Shown here: positions 36,272 through 44,888 of the stretch, piece after piece | How the letters are laid out: every line of letters begins with the position of its first letter | Position numbering within the stretch: position 1 is the first letter of the stretch | NCBI RefSeq assembly: GCF_003044565.1 | Contig: NZ_POXG01000003.1 | Coordinates: 248,001-312,000 of the forward strand | Reading direction: 5' to 3' | Source of the DNA: Neisseria sicca | GTDB lineage: Bacteria > Pseudomonadota > Gammaproteobacteria > Burkholderiales > Neisseriaceae | Length of the DNA: 64,000 nucleotides | Position numbers and translations under genes: made by a program | Notes under the pieces: generated by a model | Database searches by the model: none | What the model saw: the letters and a program-made list of their open reading frames with translations, nothing else | Told to the model about the DNA's origin: nothing

Positions 36272-37606
36272 ATGAGCAGTAATGTTTCCCCACTCAACCG
36301 TAAAGCCTCGCTGTGGGCGGTCGGTTTGATGTTGTTCGCTTTGTTTTTCGGTGCGGGCAATCTGATTTTCCCCGCCTATCTCGGACAACAGGCGGGGGAA
36401 AGCTGGTTCTCTGCGATGACGGGTTTCCTGTTGACCGGCGCGGGCTTGCCGCTGTTGGGTGTGATTGCCACCGGCTATTCAGGCTCGCGCGATGTGCAGG
36501 CGCTGGCTTCAAGGGTTGCGCCTTGGTACGGCGTGGCGTTTGCCGTCGCGCTGTATCTGTCTATCGGGCCTTTGTTTGCCATGCCGCGTACGGCGACGGT
36601 GTCGTTTGAGATTGCCGTTGCGCCGTTTTTAAATGAAAGCCAGAAAACAGTCGGGCTGGCGGCGTTCAGCGTGGCGTTTTTCGGCGTGGCGTATTGGCTG
36701 TCGATGTCGCCGGGCAAACTGGTGGATCGTATCGGTAAAATTCTGACGCCCGTATTGCTTTTGACGATTGCCGTTTTGGTCGGCTATGCCGCGCTGAATC
36801 CGATGGGTGTTCCCGCAGCGGCGCAAGGCGATTTTGCCCTTCGTCCGTTCATAAAAGGCATTTTGGAGGGCTACAGCACAATGGACGCACTCGCTTCGCT
36901 GGTGTTCTCCATTATCGTCATTGACGCCGTGCGCGCGATGGGCGTGGACAACCGCTCCGAGCTGCTGCGGACGACCGCCGTTTCAGGCATCGTCGCTGCA
37001 TCTTGTCTGGCATTGCTGTACCTCTTCATCGGCTATATGGGCGCGACCAGCGTGGCAGGCTTGGGACTTCAGGAAAACGGAGCGGAAGTGTTGTCGAAAA
37101 CCGCGAATTTCTACTTCGGCGTACCCGGCAACATCCTCTTAGGCATCATCGTCCTGCTCGCCTGCTTGAGTACCGCCGTCGGACTGATTACATCATGTTC
37201 CGAATATTTCAACCGTCTGTGTCCCGGCATTTCCTACAAAATGTTCGTCGTCATCAATACCCTCGTGTCTATGGCGTTGGCGAACAAAGGACTGTCTTCC
37301 ATCCTGACTTTCTCCATCCCGATGCTGATGCTGCTGTACCCGCTGACCATCGTCATCATCCTGCTGGTCTTCCTGCACAAACTGTTCGGCGGCAGCCGCA
37401 TCGTCTATTTCTGCACCATGATGGCAACGCTGGCAGTCGGTTTGCTCGATGCCTATAAAGCCGCATTCGGTTTCAGCGAAGAAGTCGCCGCCGACATCAA
37501 CGGCGCACTGCCGCTCTACGACGTCGGACTGGGCTGGCTGCTGCCCGCAACCGTTGGTTTTGTTTTAGGATGCGTCCTAAACGTAGCACTCAAGAAAAAA
37601 GCATAA
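36272..37606 (+). CDS. brnQ: Branched-chain amino acid:cation symporter BrnQ
   Basis: A 444-aa protein with twelve predicted spans of the LIVCS family, taking up Leu, Ile and Val with sodium or protons. Family signatures: FALFFGAGNLIFPAYLGQQAG near 22-42 and FLLTGAGLPLLGVIA. Length is normal. It ends at a perfect DUS palindrome. Confidence 0.94.
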   Translation: MSSNVSPLNRKASLWAVGLMLFALFFGAGNLIFPAYLGQQAGESWFSAMTGFLLTGAGLPLLGVIATGYSGSRDVQALASRVAPWYGVAFAVALYLSIGPLFAMPRTATVSFEIAVAPFLNESQKTVGLAAFSVAFFGVAYWLSMSPGKLVDRIGKILTPVLLLTIAVLVGYAALNPMGVPAAAQGDFALRPFIKGILEGYSTMDALASLVFSIIVIDAVRAMGVDNRSELLRTTAVSGIVAASCLALLYLFIGYMGATSVAGLGLQENGAEVLSKTANFYFGVPGNILLGIIVLLACLSTAVGLITSCSEYFNRLCPGISYKMFVVINTLVSMALANKGLSSILTFSIPMLMLLYPLTIVIILLVFLHKLFGGSRIVYFCTMMATLAVGLLDAYKAAFGFSEEVAADINGALPLYDVGLGWLLPATVGFVLGCVLNVALKKKA

Positions 37607-37620
37607 GGCTTATCAATCAA

Positions 37621-37656
37621 AAAAGAGGTCGTCTGAAATTTCAGACGACCTCTTTT
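37621..37656 (+). terminator. Perfect 36-bp DUS palindrome terminating brnQ
   Basis: Two inverted DUS copies abut with no spacer and extend to AAAAGAGG...CCTCTTTT, 14 bases after the brnQ stop. Confidence 0.8.
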
Positions 37657-37700
37657 TTGTTGTTTTTCCAACTTATTCATACCAAAACGAAAATTTTTAC

Positions 37701-37728
37701 TTGTGCCGGATAATTTGTATGTTAGTAT
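37701..37728 (+). promoter_or_regulatory. Predicted promoter of the DUF3360 transporter gene
   Basis: -35 TTGTGC (37701-37706), 16-base spacer, -10 TAGTAT (37723-37728), placing the start at about 37735 just before the palindrome. Confidence 0.4.
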
Positions 37729-37739
37729 CCAAACACTAA

Positions 37740-37751
37740 ATTGTTGACAAT
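37740..37751. promoter_or_regulatory. Palindromic operator ATTGTTGACAAT before the DUF3360 transporter gene
   Basis: Same 12-mer as at 28057-28068, here in the opposite orientation. It would cover about +5 to +16 of the predicted transcript, a typical repressor position. The long 5' leader to the start codon at 37866 is otherwise without recognised structure. Confidence 0.5.
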
Positions 37752-37865
37752 ACAGCCCGATCCCGACTACCGGCTTTGCCGTGTATAGCCGCTTTCGGAG
37801 CGGATATAAAAAGTCGGACGGCGATTGCCGACAAAACCAAAAACAAGTCAACCAAAGGAGAAATT

Positions 37866-39332
37866 ATGAACCACGACACATCATATTCCGGCATGCACAA
37901 GCCGTCGTCGGACTTTGAAAGCCGTGAGGCGTATTTGGAACACGAGCTGCAAATCATGCAGCCCAAACGCTGGCGGCTCAATCTGCCGTTTCGCGATTAC
38001 CGCTTCGAACCTGAAGACCTGATTCCTGCTGTGGCGGGAACGATTGGTAAGGTAGTAATGGTCAGCGCAGTGGCGGCGGCGTTTGCCGTGCCGTTGGGGC
38101 TGCCCGACACCTTTCTGCCTCAAAACGTCCGTTACGAGCTGCTGATTGCTTCAATCTTTATCATTCTGCTCTCCGGTCTTTTTCTCCCCACTTCCAACTT
38201 ACCCGGTACGCACGGGCCATTGATTCCGCTGATTCCCGTCGTCGTTGCCGCGGGCGGACATCCGCTGGCTTTCGGCTTGTTGATTGGCGTATTCGGATTC
38301 TTGCTGGGGATTACCAAGGGCGGCAGCCTGATGGCGAAACTGACGAGCAACGGCGTATGCGGCGGACTGCTGCTGTATCTGGGCTTCGTCGGCACGACCG
38401 GACAGGTCAAGAAGCTCTTTGAATGGGCGGGCAGTTTCGACAAAAGCTATATTGCCTTTATCGTGATCATCGGCACCATTCTGCTCTATGCGCTGCTGGA
38501 ACATTGGCGCAAGCGTTGGCTTGCCGTTCCATTGGGTTGCGTGCTGGCAGGTTTTACCGCCTATCTTTTGGGTGCGCCGTTTTCCTTCCAAACCGCTCCC
38601 GGCCTGCCGCCCATGAGTCCTGCCTACTGGTGGGGTGAAAATACCGGCTGGATGATGGGTTTGCCGACGATGGACAGCTTTTTGGTCGTGTTCCCCTTTG
38701 CCGTACTCGCCGTCGCCATGTGGTCGCCTGATTTCTTAGGGCATCAAGTATTCCAAAAAATCAGCTATCCCGAGCGATCCGAAAAAGCCTTGATGAACAT
38801 CGACGATACCATGTTCACCTGTTCCGTCCGCCAAGTCGCAGGCTCAGTATTAGGCGGCGCGAACTTTACCTCTTCATGGGGAACTTACATCGTTCCCGCT
38901 TCCATTGCCAAACGACCGATTCCCGCAGGCGCGATACTGACTGCCTTGTTCTGCATCATCGCCTCCGTTTGGGGCTATCCCATGGATTTAGCGATTTGGC
39001 AGCCTGTATTGAGCGTTGCGCTGATTGTCGGCGTCTATGTCCCGCTTTTGGAAGCAGGTATGGAAATGACGCGCAAGGGCAAAACCACCCAATCCGCCGC
39101 CATCGTTGTCTTCTCCTCTGCACTGGTCAACCCCGTTTTCGGCTGGTCGCTGACCATGCTGTTGGACAACTTGGGCTTGATCGGTAGTAAAGAACGCAGC
39201 GCGGAACTCGGGTTTATGGGTCGCGTCGTCGTACCTACCGTCGGCTTTGTCATTCTCTGCGCAGCAATGGGCGCAGTCGGCATGCTGCCCGGTATTCCCG
39301 CCTTCCTCGAGCAGTTTAGAAATCTGCATTAA
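37866..39332 (+). CDS. DUF3360 family membrane transporter
   Basis: A 488-aa protein with about twelve predicted membrane spans, started at the ATG after AAAGGAGAAATT; the open frame runs back to 37776 without a better site. The sequence resembles DUF3360, a family related to the nucleobase/sulfate-type transporters (FLPTSNLPGTHGPLIPLIP and GGANFTSSWGTYIVPASIAK are conserved-looking). Substrate unknown. The shared operator links it to the 2-hydroxyacid dehydrogenase, so a hydroxyacid is a possible substrate (inference). Confidence 0.75.
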   Translation: MNHDTSYSGMHKPSSDFESREAYLEHELQIMQPKRWRLNLPFRDYRFEPEDLIPAVAGTIGKVVMVSAVAAAFAVPLGLPDTFLPQNVRYELLIASIFIILLSGLFLPTSNLPGTHGPLIPLIPVVVAAGGHPLAFGLLIGVFGFLLGITKGGSLMAKLTSNGVCGGLLLYLGFVGTTGQVKKLFEWAGSFDKSYIAFIVIIGTILLYALLEHWRKRWLAVPLGCVLAGFTAYLLGAPFSFQTAPGLPPMSPAYWWGENTGWMMGLPTMDSFLVVFPFAVLAVAMWSPDFLGHQVFQKISYPERSEKALMNIDDTMFTCSVRQVAGSVLGGANFTSSWGTYIVPASIAKRPIPAGAILTALFCIIASVWGYPMDLAIWQPVLSVALIVGVYVPLLEAGMEMTRKGKTTQSAAIVVFSSALVNPVFGWSLTMLLDNLGLIGSKERSAELGFMGRVVVPTVGFVILCAAMGAVGMLPGIPAFLEQFRNLH

Positions 39333-39442
39333 TAAAGCAGCACCAGCGTTTCAGACGACCTTTTTAGAACTCAAGGTCGTCTGAAAACCGCGAATTGCGG
39401 ATAAGTCGGATAATCGACATTGGTTTGAAGCTTTAAAATAAA

Positions 39443-39475
39443 AGGTCGTCTGAAAAACTGATTTTCAGACGACCT
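39443..39475. terminator. DUS hairpin between DUF3360 gene and the RNA-repair pair
   Basis: AGGTCGTCTGAAA / TTTCAGACGACCT with a 7-base loop and flanking A/T runs, between convergent genes. A further widely spaced pair lies at about 39350-39388. Confidence 0.7.
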
Positions 39476-39579
39476 TTTATATTCAATTCCAGACCAACCC
39501 ATGAAGTCGCAGACGGCAATCGATTGATGCGAAAATCGTTTGCTGTATGGTTGGTAGCCGCACTTCGGATGAGGGTTGC

Positions 39580-40713
39580 TTAATCAGAAACCACAAAATC
39601 CACCGTATGCGCTTCGCTGTAATCGGGAATTTCCAGCTTATTGATCATGCGGTGTATCACATCATTCGGCACGGAATGTTCGCGGTTACGGTTTTGCGAC
39701 AGCAATTGCGTGTAAGGCACTTCCAAATAAATCAGGTGTACCCGCGCGCCGTAGTCGGCGAACATCGGCAGCCACTTGCTGCGCAGGTCGCGGTTGAGGT
39801 TGGTGGCGTTGAAGACAAATGACGTGCGGGCACGCAGGTATTCTTTTGCCTGCTCTTTACCCAAGCGCACGGCTTCGGCGGTGTGCTTCGGATCGGCGGG
39901 GTCGAGTTTGCGCTCGCGGCGGATGTCGTCCAGCGACAGCATGGGCAGATGGGCGAGGTGTTGCCGGATATAGCTGTCTTTGCCGCTGCCCGCTATGGCG
40001 CACATGGCGTACACGTCAAAGGTTCGGTCATCAAACGGTTGGTAATCGGGCATTTCGCTGCGGCCGTTAAGGTAGAGATAGCGGCCGTAATCGCTGGCAA
40101 AATTGCGTGCTTTGCCCCAGCAGCCGTTTTCTTCGCACAGCTCGCGGAACAAGTCGATGCGCAGCAGGATATCCTGTTGATCGTTGCAGGTGCGGCCCAG
40201 AATGTCGGCTTTGGCAAGCATGGCAAGGTGGGCGGTATTGACCTGCAAAGAAGCGGCGATGGCGGCGCGTTCCGGATTCGGTTTGTCGATTGCCCACAGC
40301 GGCAGCCCGTGCAGGCGCACGAGTTTGGCTATCGCTTCGCGTACGGCAAACGGTGCGGCAAGTTCGGTATAAAGCAAGGTGCGGGCGGTGTGTTCGCCTT
40401 TTTTGGCATGGTGCGGCGACACGATCCGCTCTTTGCCGCCTTGGATTTCGCGTTTGGTGGTGCTGCGTTTTTCTACGTCGTGCAACATAGCGGCGGCAAA
40501 CAAGATATGTTGCTCCTGCTCGCCGAGTGCTTGGAATTCGGGCAGTTGCAGCAGGGCTTCGCATACCATTTTGGTATGGACGAATACATCGCCTTCCGCG
40601 TGCCATTCAGGATCCTGCGGCACGTTTTTCATGTCGGCAAACCAGCTGAAGCGGTCTTCCAAGGCTTGCCAGTCGGGGAGTTTGCCGGGTGTGTAGTGAG
40701 GGAATGTCCACAT
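39580..40713 (-). CDS. HD-domain plus P-loop kinase protein (RNA-repair end-healing enzyme)
   Basis: A 377-aa protein, started at 40713 (MWTFPHYTPGK); the frame extends upstream to 40827 into the ligase gene. The N-terminal half is an HD hydrolase domain (H46, H78-D79, with further His in HH-x4-GEHTART near 101-108). The C-terminal half is a polynucleotide-kinase-like P-loop, AGSGKDS at 241-247, with SLDDIRRERK near 260 and FNATNLNRDLRSKW further on, the pattern of T4 Pnk-type kinases. HD plus kinase next to an RNA ligase suggests removal of 2',3' end groups and 5' phosphorylation before ligation. It is 32 bases downstream of the ligase gene. Confidence 0.8.
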   Translation of the reverse strand: MWTFPHYTPGKLPDWQALEDRFSWFADMKNVPQDPEWHAEGDVFVHTKMVCEALLQLPEFQALGEQEQHILFAAAMLHDVEKRSTTKREIQGGKERIVSPHHAKKGEHTARTLLYTELAAPFAVREAIAKLVRLHGLPLWAIDKPNPERAAIAASLQVNTAHLAMLAKADILGRTCNDQQDILLRIDLFRELCEENGCWGKARNFASDYGRYLYLNGRSEMPDYQPFDDRTFDVYAMCAIAGSGKDSYIRQHLAHLPMLSLDDIRRERKLDPADPKHTAEAVRLGKEQAKEYLRARTSFVFNATNLNRDLRSKWLPMFADYGARVHLIYLEVPYTQLLSQNRNREHSVPNDVIHRMINKLEIPDYSEAHTVDFVVSD

Positions 40714-40745
40714 GGTAGTCTTTCTTATTATTGGATGGTTTGACT

Positions 40746-41552
40746 TCAGGTCGTCTGAAACTGCCAGCTTTGCCAATGGTATTTGTCGTAGTCGATAAGG
40801 CGGGCGGGCTTCCAAGTTTTTGTCCAATGCACATCGGTTTTAACGTGTTTGGCGCGAACGAGTTTGAAGAGGTTGTCAAATTCGTTGGACTGTACGGGCA
40901 GGTTGCCGTTGTTGGTGGCGAAGTCGGCGGCGTTGCGGATGACGAAGCCTTCGCTGCACGCCTCGCCTGTTTTCGGGTCGTAGCCGCCGAGTTTGCCTGC
41001 GGTTTGCACGCTGTCTGTCCAGCTTGCGCCCAAATTGGCGGTCAACCATTGCGCTAAGGCGGTGTCTTCGTCGGCGTATTTTTGGGTGAAGTCGGCAAGC
41101 GGCTGCACGATGGGAAGTTCGGGGACTGTGGGGAAATCAAACAGCTGGGCATAGAATTTGACTTCTTCCCACGACAGCCAATGTCCGCCGCGTCGGACGG
41201 CAAACAGGTAAAAATAGCTTTCCAACTGCGAATAGGCGATGGAATGGATACCGTACATGTTTTCGCCGAAAAGTTCGAGGTCTCCCAAGTCGTTTTTGAT
41301 GTGCTGCCAGCGTTGCAGCAGCGGTTTGTCCCACGGATGCTGGGTAGGGGCGGCATGGCTGCGGGCATAGAGGCCGTGGGCGGAGAAGCAGTTGTTTTGT
41401 CCGTCCAGTTTTTCGGTCAATACCAATTGCGGCAGGGAGGCGAAATGCGTGAGGTAGCCGTGCGGCATAAAGCGGTCGTCTGAAGTTGTGCCCAAGCTGA
41501 TGGGTGCGTGCAGGCTGCGGGCGTATTTTTGTGGTTCGGTATTCGCCGTCAT
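40746..41552 (-). CDS. ATP-dependent RNA ligase (Rnl2-like)
   Basis: A 268-aa nucleotidyltransferase. Ligase motifs in order: EKLDGQN with catalytic K48 (motif I), FGENMYGIHSI at 95-105 (motif III), EGFVIRN at 201-207 (motif IV) and FKLVRAK with K230 (motif V). It should adenylate itself and seal RNA nicks or breaks. The last residues FQTT and the stop are encoded by a DUS. It lies first in a two-gene operon with the HD-kinase gene. No toxin or tRNA-cleaving gene is adjacent. Confidence 0.85.
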   Translation of the reverse strand: MTANTEPQKYARSLHAPISLGTTSDDRFMPHGYLTHFASLPQLVLTEKLDGQNNCFSAHGLYARSHAAPTQHPWDKPLLQRWQHIKNDLGDLELFGENMYGIHSIAYSQLESYFYLFAVRRGGHWLSWEEVKFYAQLFDFPTVPELPIVQPLADFTQKYADEDTALAQWLTANLGASWTDSVQTAGKLGGYDPKTGEACSEGFVIRNAADFATNNGNLPVQSNEFDNLFKLVRAKHVKTDVHWTKTWKPARLIDYDKYHWQSWQFQTT

Positions 41553-41607
41553 GATTTGTCCTTGAAATTTATTTTTTGAGTTTTCTGATGGTTGCTGCGG
41601 CTGATTA

Positions 41608-41764
41608 TATAGTGGATTAACTTTAAATCAGGACAAGGCGACGAAGCCGCAGACAGTACAGATAGTACGGAACCGATTCACTTGGTGCTTCAGCACCTTA
41701 GAGAATCGTTCTCTTTGAGCTAAGGCGAGGCAACGCCGTACTGGTTTAAAGTTAATCCACTATA
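41608..41764 (+). repeat. Correia element (full length) providing a gene's stop codon
   Basis: 157 bp with both terminal repeats. Its right end overlaps the last codon of the CorC/HlyC gene on the minus strand, whose TAG stop is part of the terminal repeat. Confidence 0.95.
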
Positions 41765-43061
41765 TTTTTTCTACTGTATCGCTTTGTTTAGACACCAAAA
41801 GCTGGTCGATTTTCAGATTTTCGGTGTCGATGATTTCAAATTTATAGCCCGCGTAAACCAAAAAATCGGTGCGTTTCGGGATTTTGCGCAGGGAATACAT
41901 CATAAAGCCAGCGATGGTTTCGTAGTTTTCCGAATTGGGAAATTCTTCGATATCCAACGCGCGCATGACGTCGGCGAGAGGGGTTGCGCCGTCCACCAGC
42001 CAAGTATCTTCGGTGCGGCGGATGATTTGCGGCTCTTCTTCGGTATTGACCAGCTCGCCCATGACGATGCTCATTACGTCTTTCAACGTGACCACGCCGA
42101 CCACCAGCGCGTATTCGTTCACCACCACGGCAAAGTCTTCGCCGGAAGTTTTGAAGGTTTCCAAGACATCGTAAAGCGACAGCGTGTCGGGAATAAACAA
42201 GGCTTTGCGCAGCACGCGCTTGTCGGTCAGGCGTACGTCTTTTTCTTTTAAAAATAAGGTCAATAGCGTGTGCGATTCGATGTAGCCGATGACGCGCTCC
42301 AAATCGCCGTCGCAGACCAAGAATTTGTTGTGCGGTTTTTCCGACATCATTTCCAACACGGTATCGCTGCTGTCGTTTTTATCGAAATAGGCGATGTATT
42401 CGCGCGTACTCATGGTGGAGGTCACCGTGCGCGCCTGCATGTCGAAAATGTTTTCGATCAGGTAGTGTTCCTGCTGCTTCAATACGCCCGCCTGCGCGCC
42501 CGCATCGACGACGGCGTAAATGTCTTCCGAAGTCAGCTGCTCTTGGCGGACAGTGGAGATTTTGAAGAGTTTGAATATCGTGTTCGCCAGCCCGTCAAAT
42601 GTCCAAACGAAAGGCTTTAGAATAAAAATCAAGAACATCATCGGCCGTACGATGCGAACCGCCACCGCTTCGGGATGGGTCATCGCCATGCGCTTGGGCA
42701 TCAGGTCGGCAATCAGGATGAAGCTGCCGGTTACCAGCGCGAACGTCAGCAGCGACGCGGCGGTACTGCCCCAACTGCCCGCATTTGCCAACAAACTGCC
42801 GAAATAAGGGCGCACCGCCGCTTCGCCGACGATACCGGCGAGAATGGCAACGGCATTCAAACCGATTTGGACAACGGTGATGAAACTGCCCGGCTGCTGC
42901 TGCATGTTGAGCACATCCAGCGCGCGCGTGTCGCCGCCGTCTTTTGCCATGACTTGCAATTTGATTTTGCGCGCCGAGGCGAGCGCGAGTTCGGAACAGG
43001 AAACGAATGCGCTGATGACAATCAGCAGGACCAATAATAATAAGGCTTCGAGAATATTCAT
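41760..43061 (-). CDS. CorC/HlyC family protein (DUF21-CBS, CNNM-type)
   Basis: A 433-aa inner-membrane protein. The N-terminal DUF21 domain has about four spans (1-165), followed by a CBS pair (about 205-330) and the CorC_HlyC C-terminal domain (about 345-425, DVMRALDIEEFP). Related proteins are thought to move magnesium or other divalent cations; annotation as hemolysin is historical. The last residues VEKI precede a stop provided by the Correia element, so the original C-terminus may have been changed by insertion. Confidence 0.9.
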   Translation of the reverse strand: MNILEALLLLVLLIVISAFVSCSELALASARKIKLQVMAKDGGDTRALDVLNMQQQPGSFITVVQIGLNAVAILAGIVGEAAVRPYFGSLLANAGSWGSTAASLLTFALVTGSFILIADLMPKRMAMTHPEAVAVRIVRPMMFLIFILKPFVWTFDGLANTIFKLFKISTVRQEQLTSEDIYAVVDAGAQAGVLKQQEHYLIENIFDMQARTVTSTMSTREYIAYFDKNDSSDTVLEMMSEKPHNKFLVCDGDLERVIGYIESHTLLTLFLKEKDVRLTDKRVLRKALFIPDTLSLYDVLETFKTSGEDFAVVVNEYALVVGVVTLKDVMSIVMGELVNTEEEPQIIRRTEDTWLVDGATPLADVMRALDIEEFPNSENYETIAGFMMYSLRKIPKRTDFLVYAGYKFEIIDTENLKIDQLLVSKQSDTVEKI

Positions 43062-43102
43062 GAAAAATGGTGTGTGTTTTGGAAGGACTATTTTAACATC
43101 AA

Positions 43103-43129
43103 AGGTCGTCTGAAAAATTCAGACGACCT
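43103..43129 (-). terminator. DUS hairpin terminator of the DUF5713 gene
   Basis: Inverted DUS copies with virtually no loop, 15 bases beyond the stop. Confidence 0.7.
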
Positions 43130-43144
43130 TTTGGTCAACCATAC

Positions 43145-43498
43145 TTACCAATCTCGCGGGGCAACCAGTTCTTCGATGTCTGCATCTTCAAAGCCGTAAC
43201 TTTGGGCGATGTATTCCATATCGGTGGCAATCGTGTCTCTGGCGACGGTTTCGATTTCGCTGTCGTTTTCATCAAACTCTTCCGCCAATTCGTTAAAGCG
43301 TTCGGTAGCTGCGTGGGTCAGTTTATATAGTGCGTCGAGATTTTCAGGCTGCTCGGTTTCGATTTGGCGGCACAGTTCGACTAGGATGTTTTCTCCTTTT
43401 TGCACGAGTTCGGGCGGGAAATAATCGTCGTCATACATACCCTCTAAAAAGATATGGTTTGCCAATTCGGTGTTGTTCAGTTGATGACGGGTGGTCAT
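43145..43498 (-). CDS. DUF5713 family protein
   Basis: A 117-aa acidic, helical cytoplasmic protein. It begins with MTTRHQLNNTELANHIFLEGMYDDDYFP, which resembles the DUF5713 family (small bacterial proteins of unknown role). A good AAAAGGAGAAT ribosome site precedes the start. Single-gene unit. Confidence 0.7.
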   Translation of the reverse strand: MTTRHQLNNTELANHIFLEGMYDDDYFPPELVQKGENILVELCRQIETEQPENLDALYKLTHAATERFNELAEEFDENDSEIETVARDTIATDMEYIAQSYGFEDADIEELVAPRDW

Positions 43499-43542
43499 GG
43501 ATTCTCCTTTTCTATTTTTGGTTTAGAAGATAGATTTTGAAA

Positions 43543-43603
43543 AGGTCGTCTGAAAGTGCAGATTCAACGAAGTTAAAACGGTTTTGAGGTTTTCAGACGA
43601 CCT
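43543..43603 (-). terminator. Widely spaced DUS pair after the NYN-LOTUS gene
   Basis: Inverted DUS copies with a loop of about 35 bases; weaker as a terminator than the others. Confidence 0.4.
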
Positions 43604-43648
43604 CTTCAGATTGGGCGGCAGATTGTCTTTCGCCTTGAAACCTATGGT

Positions 43649-44821
43649 CTAACCTTTGGCGGTAAAGCGTTTGTTGACGCGCAGGCGTTCGCCGCGGCCG
43701 GCTTTTTTGATTTCCAGCCAGTCGGTGTAAATGGCGTGGATGAGGTGGTTTATGGTTTCAAAGCCGTATTGCTGCGGGTCGGTACCTTCTGCGGTCAGTT
43801 GCTTGGAGATGTCGCTCAAACGCGCCCAGCCTTGTTCGTCGGCGTGGGTATCGACGGCCTGCTGTACGGCGGGGATAACGCGGGTTACGGGCAGTTTGCT
43901 GCTTTTGGCGGCGGGTTCGGGTTTGGCAGGTGTCGGCTGTGCGGTGTCTGCCGCTGGGCTTGGCGCGGTGTTTTCGTTCTTGGCTGGGCTGGGTTGCTTG
44001 CCGCGCGTTTTGCGTTTTCGCGCGGCGTTGGGGTCGTCTGAAACGGTTTCTTCTGCCTGATGGGTTACCACCGGGGTTTCAGACGACCTTTCTGCCGGTT
44101 TGTCGGCGGACTTGCGGCGGCGGACTTGGAGTTGGTTGTTGTCGGTGCGGTGTTCGAAGATGTCGAAGGATTTGATGAGGTCGGAGAGTTTGCCGTAGCC
44201 GTACAGCCTTGAGTCGAAATCGGGATTGATTTTGCTGATGTAGCTGCCGATGGGACCGAGGTTTGCCCAGCCGAGGTCATCGGCGTTTTCGCGCACGGCG
44301 CGTTTGAGCAGGGACAGTGCGTCAGGGGCGGCGGCGGGGTTGTTTTTGCCGTTGTTTTTCTCTTTTTCTTGGCGTTGTTTTTCGGGATGGAAGATTTCGG
44401 TGTAGATGAATTTGTCGCAGGCTTTGCGGAAGGCTTCGGGCGTTTTCTTTTCGCCGAAACCGTACACGGTCAGCCCGCTTTCGCGCAGGCGGCTTGCCAG
44501 GCGGGTGAAGTCGGAATCGCTGGATACGATGCAGAAGCCGTCGAAATTGCCGCTGTATAGCAAATCCATCGCGTCGATGACCAATGCCATATCGGTGGCG
44601 TTTTTGCCTTTGGTGTAGGCGAATTGTTGGACGGGGATGATGGCGTGGGGCAGGAGGGCGGCTTTCCATTTGGAAAGGCCGTGGCTCCAGTCGCCGTAGA
44701 TGCGTTTGACGCTGGCGATGCCGTATTTGGCAACTTCTTCGAGCAGGCGGTCGATGATGTCGGCGGGGGCGTTGTCGGCGTCGATGAGGACGGCGAGTTT
44801 TTTGTTTGCCAATGTGGTCAT
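43649..44821 (-). CDS. NYN-domain nuclease with two OST-HTH/LOTUS domains
   Basis: A 390-aa protein. The NYN (PIN-like) RNase domain spans about 8-145: D14-A-D16-N, K71-G-K-N-A-T-D77 and S101-D102-S-D104-F give the acidic metal-binding set. Two LOTUS/OST-HTH domains follow at about 168-234 and 316-385, joined by a disordered Pro/Ala/Lys linker with a DUS in it. LOTUS domains bind RNA (G-rich or quadruplex RNA in some studies), so an RNA-processing or decay role is likely. The architecture resembles LabA/MARF1-type proteins. Specific targets unknown. Confidence 0.85.
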   Translation of the reverse strand: MTTLANKKLAVLIDADNAPADIIDRLLEEVAKYGIASVKRIYGDWSHGLSKWKAALLPHAIIPVQQFAYTKGKNATDMALVIDAMDLLYSGNFDGFCIVSSDSDFTRLASRLRESGLTVYGFGEKKTPEAFRKACDKFIYTEIFHPEKQRQEKEKNNGKNNPAAAPDALSLLKRAVRENADDLGWANLGPIGSYISKINPDFDSRLYGYGKLSDLIKSFDIFEHRTDNNQLQVRRRKSADKPAERSSETPVVTHQAEETVSDDPNAARKRKTRGKQPSPAKNENTAPSPAADTAQPTPAKPEPAAKSSKLPVTRVIPAVQQAVDTHADEQGWARLSDISKQLTAEGTDPQQYGFETINHLIHAIYTDWLEIKKAGRGERLRVNKRFTAKG

Positions 44822-44846
44822 GGGGACTCCGTGGTGTTCATGTCAG

Positions 44847-44884
44847 TCGAGGTCGTCTGAAAACCGGTTTTCAGACGACCTCGA
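44847..44884. terminator. Perfect 38-bp DUS palindrome
   Basis: Two inverted DUS copies extended to TCGAGG...CCTCGA with no spacer, between mdh and the NYN-LOTUS gene. Confidence 0.7.
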
Positions 44885-44888
44885 TCTT

